Made by a program: the position numbers and the translations under genes
Assembly (NCBI GenBank): GCA_961205875.1
Contig: OY540820.1
Location: 10,850,001 to 10,914,000, forward strand
Length of the DNA: 64,000 bases
Reading direction: 5' to 3'
DNA from: Sialis fuliginosa
Taxonomy: Eukaryota > Arthropoda > Insecta > Megaloptera > Sialidae
Notes under the pieces: model-generated
What the model was told of the DNA's origin: nothing
The model's input: only the letters and a program-made list of their open reading frames with translations
Database searches by the model: none
Part shown: positions 9,891-20,900 of the stretch, in pieces
How the letters are laid out: each line of letters begins with the position of its first letter
Numbering within the stretch: position 1 is the first letter of the stretch

Positions 9891-12625
9891 ATGTTAACTT
9901 TACGTTTCTTTGTATTAACTTTAATTTTTTATTCATTATTTGTTGTGATAAACTCAACTAGAAAAGGTGATTTGTAAAATTATATTACATATAATATTAA
10001 ATAAAAAATTCTAATAAAAAATACTTCAAGTTAATTTTTAAATTCATAAGTATAATTAAATTTTGTAGGAAGTTATTGTTATTTATCAAATACGCCTGAA
10101 ATCGGAAGATGTTGTTTAATAACAAATTGCCCTATGGCTCTTGCAAATATTAAAAGAGGAAATTATCCAAAACTATGTAGATTTCAAGGAATGATGCCAA
10201 TTGTATGTTGTCAAGAAATCCCAGAAACGACTACTTTTTCTACAATTGCTACTACTACGTCCACTCTTGCTACAACTACTTCCACTTATACTACCACTAC
10301 AACAAAAAGAACTACACCAATCAGCGAACAAAGTAATATTATGATTTACTTAACTTTACTTATAAACTAATTTAAATATATTTACTTTTATCAGAATGTT
10401 TAGAATATGGAAAATCAATTATTTCTGATTGCGGAAACAGAGCTGTAATAGGTGGTGGCTATTTAGCTGAAGCTATAGAATTCCCGCATATGGTAAGATA
10501 TGAATTTTGAAATATTATATAATTAATATAAGATATTTTAGGAAGTGGCAATATTTATGATGTTTGTGAATAATATATTTGTAGTTTACGGGACGTACAC
10601 CAAACTAATCCATAAAAATTAATGGAGAATTGATTAATATAATTGTGTATTTAATAATATTATAAACAAATAAAGTTCTTCTTCTTCTGTTGGTGTTCTT
10701 ACAAATAAAGTTATAATAACGTTTAAAAGTTATTATAACAAAACGAGTAGATAGAGACTAAACTAACATATTATTCTAAAATTTTAACAATCACAAATTA
10801 TTGTTAACGTTACAATTAAATAGCAATAATTGTTTTAACTAAATCAACTTCAGGCTTTGATTGGATATGGTGACAGCAGTGAGATCTCATGGGAATGCGG
10901 TGGATCTTTGATTAGTGAACGTTTTGTATTAACAGCAGCACATTGCGTTAAAAATAGGAAAAAGTAAGTTTAAACGACAAATATTAACAGAGTGGAAAGA
11001 AATTTCAAAACAATTTGAAACATAATCTCAAGTTCAAATACTGGTTTCCTTTTATTCTATTTAATTTATTCTTAGACAAAGTGCACAATGGGTTCGACTA
11101 GGAGATTTAAATATAAAAGACGAAATTGATGACGCTGAACCAGAAGAATTTAGTGTAATTCAAGGAATTAAACATCCTGACTTTCTTCCTCTACTACGGT
11201 ACAATGATATTGCTTTACTTAAATTAGAAAAAAATGTAAAGTTTAATGAATATATTCGGCCAGCTTGTTTGCAAAGTAAACATGACATTATTGAGAAGAA
11301 AGCCATTGCTACCGGTTGGGGTAATTTGGAATTTGCCGCTTCTCCAAGTGAAGATTTGATGAAAACCACTTTAAGTATAATTGACCACGAACATTGTAAT
11401 AATAGTTACAGAATGTATATATCTAATAGAACGTTAAAAAATGGGATTATTGATAAACTGCAAATATGCGCTGGAGGATACAAAGAAGTTAAGGACACGT
11501 GTCAGGTATGTTATTGATAACATAGGTACATCAATCCAGTGGCGTAGTAAGAAAAAATATGAGTTAAATTTTTTGAAAGTGTTTTGAACTGACATACGTT
11601 TTTTTTAGAACACTGAATATTTCGTTACTACGCTACTGCATCAATCAGAAACTAAACCGATTAATTTTATAAATAAAACCCAATTAATATTAATTATGAT
11701 ATTGAAAAATTGATGTATTTTATTGGCGTTTGGATTATTTAAAAAAAAGTACGACAAATCAATTATAAAGTGATATCTAATCTGTATTAACCCATTAACG
11801 CCCGACGTACACACTTGTGTACACCTCATTTTATAATTCGTGTTGCTTTCTATGGATATTAATTCACAATATTTCCCAAAAAATCAGATGCTAGTAGTGC
11901 AACAAACAAAATCTGTTAACGTTATTAGTTTCATAAGTATTTAAACGTCTTTTAATTGCTGCAAATTATTTGTATACGTGGTATGCTACCTAATATATTT
12001 TATCCAACTGAAGCATGTGATTTCGAATTTTATTTAAATCATATGGAATAACTTAAATATACATATAACTTGATTTTCAAATGAAAATCTTAAAAAAAAT
12101 GATATCAGAAATTCAGTCTCACACAAAATAGACTTCATATCTGCCAAAACTCGCTCGAATATACGCCGTTTTTTTTTTTTTTCTAAATGTAAAAAAAAAA
12201 TTGCGTTGTAATATTTAGTTAAATATATTGTATGTACATATACTTAATTTCATTTAAAATAATCTTCTGCATGTTTTTGTTTTCTTTTGGGCGTTAACGA
12301 GTTAAATACTAAATGGTTCAAATAGATATAAATGGTCGATTGTTAGTTATTTTCTGTGTTATGATATTTTATTATTGCTTAATCCCATTCATGAAAAACT
12401 TTAAAATTACCATCAAAGTTAAAGTAAAACTAATAGAACACATTCTTTTAGGGAGATTCAGGAGGACCTTTACAAATTTATAATCCGGACTTAAATTGCA
12501 TGTTCAACATTATTGGAGTGACCTCTTTCGGAAACGTTTGTGGTGCTGTTAATTCACCAGGAGTTTATACGAGAGTTTCGGCTTATGTACCATGGATTGA
12601 AAGCATCGTGTGGCATGATAATTAA
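9891..12625 (+). CDS. SP3: clip-domain serine protease with Thr-rich linker
   Basis: Exons: 9891-9966, 10069-10332, 10395-10492, 10854-10963, 11076-11505, 12452-12625; 383 aa. The signal peptide ([20 protein letters not shown]) is followed by a clip domain ending MPIVCC that has one extra Cys (GRCC), giving seven. After the clip comes a Thr-rich stretch of about 30 residues ([15 protein letters not shown]) that should be an extended, probably O-glycosylated linker. The catalytic domain has [19 protein letters not shown] (Asp189) and GDSGGP, with Gly226 (SPGVYTRV), so trypsin-like specificity is expected. The activation region reads NRA|VIGGG: Ala at P1 and one residue more than the paralogues before EFPHM, so cleavage and insertion of the new N-terminus are less certain. 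A polyadenylation motif is at 12729. It belongs with SP4 and SP5, sharing the short linker exon (98 nt). Confidence 0.9.
11536..11643. repeat. Short inverted repeat, SP3 intron 5
   Basis: 'ccagtggcgtagtaagaaaa' at the left and 'cgttactacgctactg' at the right are complementary with a few mismatches. This CAGTGGCGTAG end is common on dispersed insect repeats. Confidence 0.5.
11791..12301. mobile_element. piggyBac-type MITE, TTAA-flanked, SP3 intron 5
   Basis: Exact TTAA lies on both sides (11787-11790 and 12302-12305). The ends are CCCATTAACGCCCG and GGGCGTTAACGAG. The interior resembles the copy at 29760-30152 in reverse orientation ('tgtacacctcattttataat', 'gttaacgttattagtttcat'). Confidence 0.8.
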
Positions 12626-12825
12626 CTTTATATTGTAATATTGTTTTTTATTAGAAAAAGAAGCTTAATGTACTCTTGTTTTGTAATATAGCAAAATATA
12701 AATGAATTATATCCAGTAATCGTATTTCAATAAATCATCAGATATTTGCATACTTTATGTGTTCATTTTCTATATTAATTACCTAAATAAGTACGTTTTT
12801 AAGGTTAGTTAATATTAATTATTAA

Positions 12826-12912
12826 TAGAGATTGGAAAAATAGTTATTTTATATAAAATAGTTACTATATAGTTGATTTTTTTCTGTAAAATAGTTGGCA
12901 AATAGTTTTTTC
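12826..12912. repeat. hAT-like end fragment
   Basis: AATAGAGATTGGAAAAATAG and the following ATAGTTACT..AGTTGGCAAATAGTT match the left end of the element at 8673. No right end was found, so this is a remnant between SP3 and SP4. Confidence 0.6.
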
Positions 12913-13254
12913 TAATCAAAATATTTTATCCTCCTATGCCCTTTGATAAAAAAAACTGTTTAATTTGCTGAACATATATATTTGTTCTTACATTAGTGTT
13001 ACAATTACAAACTATTTCGGATGAATGTGATCTATCTGTTAAAAGCTATTCATAACTGTAATGTTTTGTCATTTAATATGAAATAGAATGAAATTTCATG
13101 AGGTGTATTTATTGTCAATCTGTCTTGCAAATTAATGTAGTAAATATGAATTAAATATGAAAATAAACAAACTAGTTACTAGCAGAAAACCGGTATAATA
13201 GTTCATATTTTACATTAAAATTGATTCGAATTATTGTTCTAATCTTAAAATGCA

Positions 13255-13276
13255 TATAAAGACCACATCCTGTAAT
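13255..13276 (+). promoter_or_regulatory. Conserved upstream block of SP4
   Basis: TATAAAGACCACATCCTGTAAT, 76-93 bp before the SP4 ATG, shares the ACCACATCCTG core with SP3 and SP5. Here it directly follows a good TATA box. Confidence 0.55.
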
Positions 13277-13347
13277 AAAGTCATAATAAAACCTCAATAA
13301 CAAATACAATATACATAATATATCAGTTTACCTCAATCGAAACAAAC

Positions 13348-16300
13348 ATGGTAATATTCAGATTGTTTGCATTTCTTTTAATTTTTAACTCGTCGTTTAC
13401 TGTGATAAAATCAAGTAATGAGGGTAATAAATTATTGCAGTAGCTAAAATATATAAATATAATTTATAATATGTATGTATGTATGTATATATAATGGTTT
13501 TTTAGGAAATGATTGCCTAATTTCAAAAACGAAAACATCAGGAAAATGTAGTTTATTAACAAATTGCCCTGTTGCTATTGCAAATCTTGAAAAGGGAAAT
13601 TATCCGGAACTTTGTGGATTTCAAGGAAAAATACCGATTGTATGTTGTAATGAAACCCCAGAAACAAATGCTACTACCACTACTATAGAAATGCCTGTAC
13701 CAATCAGTGAACAAAGTAATGTTTTGGTTTACTAAACTTGATATAAATTAATCTAAATATATTTTAATATATTTACTTTTTATTAGAATGTTCAAAATAT
13801 AGAACAGAAATTTATTATCAATGCGGTATATTGCCAATGAATCCAGTAGTTGGTGGTGATTTAGCTGAACTTACGGAATTCCCACACATGGTAAGATATG
13901 AATTTTAAAATATAATAATAAAAAAAAATTGATAAATAATTTTTCAAATTATCAAACTATAGGTAATAAGATGCGCTAACGTGAAATACCATTATACCCT
14001 ATTACAAAAAGAATATGCTAGCAATAATAGTTGAATATTAGATACAATAGATGTCCCCTACTGTGAGTGTCCATACTGTGAACGGCACTGGCACAATCAG
14101 TTCTATTATAAATGTTACATATATGTGCAAGTACGTCGGTGTTTTTTTAAAGACTTTCCAGTGGATTATTTCAAAAATAACGAATTTTCAGAAGAAATGT
14201 TTTGGACGAAAGTTTCATGATTTCGAGGAAGCTAAATATTAACATTATGGGGTGACCTTAGAATGGAAATCTTGATGGGTTTTTAGGTTCAACTTTTCTT
14301 GTTCAAATCTAAACCTGTATTTTTTGTTGCGGATTCGTAATTTACGAGAAAAAAAAAAAAATTTTGTCTGAAACATTTTTTTAATTGTCCATTTTTTATG
14401 GTATGGAACAAACAAACAGAAATTTATTTATATTTTTTTCCATAAATTACGAATCTGCATCAAAAAACAAGCGTTTAGATTTGAAAAAGAAATATTGAAC
14501 CTGAAAACTATACTGCTCTCGGAACCATAAAAAAAATTCGTTATTATGAAAATAATTCACTGGAAAGTCTTTAAAAAACACTCAGTATTAGAAGATCACA
14601 GTAATGAAGATACCGTGCCCAATCGGGTTCACGGTATGGACCATGTATTGCAATGTAAAACAATGAATATTTATAGTAGTTCAGTTTTTAAGCCACAGTG
14701 AGGTGTAGAATGACCATAATAACGTTCCAGAACTTCTTTTCACTACACCAAATATTTATATTTTTAGTGGTTGTAATGTTTTGCTTTATCTTAAAAATTT
14801 CAGGCTTTGATTGGATATGGCAACAGCAGTGACATCTCTTGGGAATGTGGCGGATCCTTGATAAGTGAACGTTTTGTATTAACAGCCGCACATTGCGTAC
14901 AAAATAGGAAAAAGTAAGTTCATCAACAAATTTTTTGTCATTTATAGTTAACGGTGGCTAGTTCTTTGATCAGACATGTTCGATTTATAACGACTTCTAA
15001 CGAATAACAGAACAGATAAAAAAGACAAATACTTATATCTGATAATAAATAAAATACATTAATTAATTATTGTTTACTTGTTCTTATTGTTAGACAAAAT
15101 GCACAATGGGTTCGGTTAGGAGACTTAAATATAAAAAACGATAGGGACTATACTCAACCAGAAGAAATTGCTGTAATTGAAGGTATTAGACATCCTGATT
15201 ACCTTCCTCTACTACGGTACCATGATATTGCATTGCTCAAATTAATCAGAAATGTGGATTTCAATGATAATATTAAGCCAGCTTGTTTGCAAAGTAAACA
15301 TGACTTTAATGAGAAGGAAGCTATTGCTACTGGTTGGGGTAATTTGGAATATACTGGTCTACCAAGTGACGATTTGATGAAAGTCACGTTAGATATATTT
15401 GACCATGCACATTGTAATAATAGTTACAGAATGTATATATCTAACAGAACGTTAATAAATGGGATTATTGATAATCTGCAAATATGCGCTGGAGGATATA
15501 AAGAAGTTAAGGACACTTGTCAGGTATGTTATGGATATTATGTTATATAAAGAAGTTGTGGGAACATGTATCGTACGTTACTAATAGGGTCGAGTGGGGT
15601 AAATATGAAACACCAAAAAAATGGGGTAAAAGTTAAACAAGCTTGCAACTAAAAACTAATTTGTTTATAGGAGAATTATAAAAACTGACATCGTCATTAA
15701 AGGTTTGTTAAAGCGACCTGAAAATATGAATCGCCTAAAAAGTGATGTGTCACCCCTACAGATTTCTCTGTTAGTCGATGTCAAAACTTGTGAATTAAAT
15801 TTTAATTCTTTGCACATAACTTTCTGTATAGCTCAGATATTAATTAAAGTTACAATTTCACATTGATATACCACAAAGAAGATAAATCAAAGTTGCCTTT
15901 GTAGCTTTTCTTTTAATTTTTCGAGAAATATTTTCCATTAGATGCCTGTTTCACTTTTTCCCTTACGTGTTTCTTTTTTTCCCAAATTAGAGGTTAAAAA
16001 TGAAACACACTTTTTTCATTTTTAAAGTCCGTGTTGTATCGTACAATTCAAATGACATACATAAGTATTTAAAATGGTTATTCATAAGCACATCTAGTAG
16101 AAAAAATTAAAGTATGAATTTGTATTGTTAACTATCAAAAAACATGAAAGATTTGTATTTTGTTTCACTTTTACCCGTTGACCCTACTCGTAACATGGAT
16201 CAATCATAAATGAAGTTGTTGACATCACAAAAAATAATTGCATTACTTAATTATAAATGTTTTCTATATTTTCTTACATAGTATTCAAGTACCTACCAAA

Positions 16301-16632
16301 ACAATATGAAAATCTATAAAAAAAACAAAAAGGACTTATAATTAGTTGTTATTAGAAGTCATAAGAATTATGATTCAAAGTTTTAAAAATCATTGATTAC
16401 GTGATAGTGAAGGTAATAATGTTAAACTAATAAAATATACAATACCATTTTGTTGTAGGGAGATTCAGGAGGTCCTTTACAAGTTCATAACTCGGAAGAT
16501 TATTGCATGTACAACATTATTGGAGTGACATCTTTTGGAAAAGTTTGTGGTGTTGTTAATTCACCAGGAGTCTATACGAGAGTTTCAGCTTATGTTCCTT
16601 GGATTGAGAGCATCGTGTGGCCTAACAATTAA
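13348..16632 (+). CDS. SP4: clip-domain serine protease, trypsin-like
   Basis: Exons: 13348-13423, 13506-13715, 13787-13890, 14804-14913, 15094-15523, 16459-16632; 367 aa. The signal peptide ([16 protein letters not shown]) leads into a six-Cys clip domain (NDCLISK..GKC..TNC..ELC..VCC). The clip-to-catalytic linker is short and Thr-rich. The triad is complete: [20 protein letters not shown]; Asp189 (KDTCQ) and Gly226 indicate cleavage after Arg or Lys. The activation site is unusual: MNP|VVGG puts Pro at P1, a residue trypsin-like activators do not accept, so the activator must differ or the zymogen may be cut nearby or not at all. The His and Asp exons are very like those of SP3 and SP5 ([31 protein letters not shown]), marking recent tandem duplication. 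Confidence 0.92.
14043..14654. repeat. Hairpin element, SP4 intron 3
   Basis: 'tttttaaagactttccagtg' near 14145 pairs with 'cactggaaagtctttaaaaa' near 14559, and the outer ends (CCATACTGTGAAC / GTTCACGGTATGG) also pair. An ORF at 14051 is part of the arm and not a gene. Edges are approximate. Confidence 0.7.
15587..16184. mobile_element. TA-flanked inverted-repeat element (598 bp), SP4 intron 5
   Basis: The ends GGGTCGAGTGGGGTAAATAT and the complement TTTTACCCGTTGACCC lie next to TA on both sides, and GAAACA / TGTTTC continue the pairing. Interior GTTTCACTTTTTCCC phrases repeat. No coding capacity seen. Confidence 0.75.
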
Positions 16633-16732
16633 CTTATGATTATTTGTATATTGATATATTGACTCAGATTATTTTTATTGTGAGAAGATTCATACATATG
16701 TATACTCAATGTAAAACTATTATATGTAGTAT

Positions 16733-17502
16733 AGGAGCCAGTTGTAAGCTCGGACGATAGATCTGGTTTACCAGCTTGTAGGGGTTTAATAGATAGAGCC
16801 CCCGAAAAATACGCAAATTTTTTTAACTTTATAACCGCTTTGAAATGACGATTACTTAAAGTTATTAATTAAAGATGATTAGGATATACGGCAGAATTTT
16901 TTTCTAGGTGCTTTATTATGTGGGCCCTTCAAAATGTCGTCTCCAAAATTCCAGATAGTAACCGTATCAGACCTGGTACAAAATGTTAATTTGGACGTAC
17001 ATTTACATAAAAACATAACGGCAGAATTTTTTATGCAGGGACTTCGGTGCTTTAAGGCATCCAAATGTCAAAAATTGCGTCCAAATCTTGAAAATACTGT
17101 AAAATCTAAATACCGAATAAAAACTTCTGCCGCGTGGTGTTTGCCTTTGTTATGGATTATAAAATAGATATATACCCATGGCAGAAGTTTTTATTTATGC
17201 TATTCCTTACTAGCCCCCGCCCAAGAGGAAGTCTTAATTTTAATTTTAATTTTTTATTTTATGATTCATGTAATGTTTAAGGAGACTGGGGGAATGGCAT
17301 GGATAAAACCTTCTGCCATGGGTATATATCTATTTTATAGTTTATAACAAAGGCATACACTGTGTGGCAGAATTTTTCATTCAATATTTTAGATATTACA
17401 TCATTTTCAAGACTTGGATGCAATTTTTGCCATTTGGATGTCTTAAAGCACCGAAGTCCCTGCATAAAAAATTATGCCGATTATACAGCTGGTTCCCCCA
17501 CT
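16733..17502. repeat. Hairpin element between SP4 and SP5
   Basis: Left and right ends (GGAGCCAGTTGTAAGCTCGG; complement of GGGGGAACCAGCTGTATAATC) are imperfect inverted repeats. The inner arms (about 17020-17215 and 17285-17480) pair well: 'gcagggacttcggtgcttta' against 'taaagcaccgaagtccctgc'. ORFs at 16879, 16934, 17277 and 17364 are arm shadows. Confidence 0.8.
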
Positions 17503-17896
17503 ATTATATATTGTACTCTTACAGAATATTTTTAAATGAATTATATCTGGTTATTATAGATACATAAATTTTTATTAGATATTGCATACTTCCTATATTC
17601 ACTTCCTTTATTAATTATCCCACATTAAACTATATATAAACATATTTCTAAAAATCGATGACAACAGAAAAAATGTGTAGTTGTTATGGAATGGCTACTG
17701 ACCGATATAGGAATATTATTATGTATATTGACGATTATAATACAGAAGGTGAAGCTACCCGGACATAATTGTCAACATCCTTATTTGTCCCCGGAAACCA
17801 CAATATACACAATAATTTTCTAAAAAAGTGATTTTTTGCTTATTTATAATGACACATTGTTTTTTACCTTTAATTAAATTGACTATATTTATTAGT

Positions 17897-17930
17897 TATA
17901 GGAAGCGCACAAAAACCACATCCTGCAAAA
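17897..17930 (+). promoter_or_regulatory. Conserved upstream block of SP5
   Basis: ATAGGAAGCGCACAAAAACC and the following ACATCCTGCAAAA match the SP3 block nearly base for base, about 60-90 bp before the SP5 ATG. The TATA-like part is degenerate here. Confidence 0.55.
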
Positions 17931-17985
17931 AAAAACATAAAAAATTTCAGTAACAACAAATCAGTTTATTAAAATCGATAGAAAC

Positions 17986-20900
17986 ATGTTAACGTTAAGT
18001 TTTTTTACATTTTTATTAGTTTTTAATTCTTTGTTTACAGTGATATTTTCAAATAACGAAGGTAATAATTTTAAGTGTTTAATAAATGAATTATAATTTA
18101 ATTATAGGATCAGACATTTATTTCTGTAACAATTGATAATTACAAAAAAGATCAAATAAGAAATATATCTGTCAAAAGACAACTTTTTTAATAAATGAAA
18201 CAGCATATTATTTATTTCATAGAATTATAAAAAAAAAATTCTTGATTTTTAAAGCACTACTTTTAGCAAAACTTGACATTAAATATCTTACAGTAACACA
18301 ATATATTGATAAAATTTTCAAAAATAAAATTTGATTTTTACACCTACAATCGGCCATTTTTTTTTAATGGAAAAGGTCGCCATTTAATGAGAAAACGTCA
18401 TAGATTAAATTTTATATTTTTTAATTGTAGACTTTTTTATGTACTTTCTTGTGAACATATACCAAAATCTTTTTAATTCAAATGGTTTATAACAAAGAAG
18501 AAATATCTGCCATGAGTGTCATGGGACTTTCTTTTACGTAATACTGAGAATGAATAGTGTGTGTGATTTTAAATAATTATTTTAAAAAAATATTTCTGAC
18601 TAAGTAAGTAATTAAGAAGCACATACACTATTCACTGTCAGGATTACGTATAAGAAAGTCCCGTAGCTCCCATGGCAGATATTTTATTTTAATTTAATTT
18701 TAATTAACAATAGTTACAGAAATAAATGTCTGGTTCTATATTAATACCGTACCCTGTATATCTACCCAACCATTTATTTTTTACAAACAAAATATGATTA
18801 TGTAGGAAATGCTTGCCTCATTTCAAAGAATAGAATAGGAAAATGTATTTTACTATCAAATTGTCCTACTGCTATTGCAAATTTGAAAAATGGAAATTAT
18901 CCAGTACTTTGCGGATTTCGAGGAAATTTGCCAGTTGTATGTTGCCAAGAAACCCTAGTAGCTACTTCTACAATCAGCGAACAAAGTAATATTGATCTGT
19001 TTTTTTTTTTTAATATGTATGCAAAAAAATCACCACAAGCGACGGTTCCTTTTAGTAAACGTATATATAAGGTACTGGCACCGATCTTGAACGCTTTAAA
19101 AGCAAGGTATATTGTTTTGAGAGATTGATGGGTTACTTTTTTGTAATTCTCATGAACTCTTGTTACTAAATCAATTTAATTACCACAATCCACGAATATA
19201 ATTTTTTTTAAATTATATCTTTTTATTTTGTAAATAATAATGTAAAACAATTAATGAAAGTGATGAACACTTGTTAAATATTAAATAAAGATAAGTACTA
19301 CGCATGACAAAAAAAATTAAAATAAAGAGTTGTAAAATTGAAAACAATGTAAAGCATTTACATAAGAAAATACACATTTCTTGATAGTTTGCCGAACCGC
19401 GATAATTTTTAAACAAAATAATCAGTTGAAATCAAATTATGCTGTAAGACAGTTAAATGTATATAGATTAATATCCAGTAACGATTAAATTTTCATAGCA
19501 ACTGCTTTACATTGTTTCAAATTTGACGATTCTTTCATTTATATCTTTTGTGTCGTAGTACTTATCATTTTGTGATCATTAGCAACTGCGTGCTAATTAC
19601 TGGTTTTACTTTATTCATTACTGGAGAAAAAACATAAACAAAATAAAAAACTGTAATTTATTATTTATTATTATTATTTATTTCAGTAACATGAGTTCAT
19701 GAGAATCACAACTAGTGCCAGTACCTTATACCTTTTTTGGGGTTCCGTAGAAAACTAGAAACCCTAATATTTTCGCTCTGTCCGTGTGTTCGTCCATCTG
19801 TCTATATAAATTTTATACGTATTAAGATGAAATTTGGTATACGGACGTAGATTGATGACCCAAAAACAAAAATGATGAGATTAAAAAAAAAGTTTTTTGG
19901 ACTCCGTTCCCATAGACTGTATATTCAAATTCTGTTTTCACTTATCCCATTGAGTCTTAAATAGGTCTCCTAAAATGCAATAAAAAAATGTTAAATGACC
20001 TTTTAACCCTTCAGTCACGATATATTTGCGTTCAAAGTCGTTATCAGATGTTCTACACTATCGATTCGAAAAATCTGAAAAAATTCTAGATTGTAGCTTT
20101 TAATTAGTACTTTCACTGAAAATTATAACAAACACTGTCGAAAAATTTTAGACCTCCCATAGACTGAAAAGTGCACTCACATATTTTTCACTTACCCCAT
20201 TGAGTGTGATATCTTTAGATAGCTCTCCTAAAATGCAACAAAAAATGTTATAAATATGACCTTTTGATTTTAAGCCTTCAGTTATCAGAGCGTCTCCTTT
20301 CTAATTTCTAAAGTATTGATGCAAAAAATCTGAAAAAATTCTAGAATGTAGATTTTAGTTATAATATTTATTATTATATATTATATATTTTATATTATAT
20401 ATTTACACTATAACAAGAATAGTTTATGAAAAATTTTGAAATAATTCTTTTTTATAAAATGAATTACTACCATGTGCGTGCCCAACACGCACTTGACCGT
20501 TTTATTACCATCATAGTTCTATTACTACTAACTTTTTTCTTTAGAACTTTAATATTTTTTTATTGTTAAATAGTAATATTATTAAATTATCAAATTCTAT
20601 GATCTTTTAGAATATTTTATATTAATAAAAGTTTAAGCTAATAATTTGGTAGCATTTCATATTATCAGATATTAAATTACAAACTAGTATTTTAATAAAA
20701 CATTTCATTACAACTTCTTCAAGGTTCTCAAATGAAAAAGATCAATAATATCTCTGTCTATACATTTTAAATATTTTAACCATTTTTAGCCTACATATAC
20801 GTCGTACAGGCAAAATAATCTTTGATAACTTTTTGTTCATCAAATTAATTCAAATATATTTTTCAGCATGTTTAAGATATGGACGATCAATGAATTTTAC

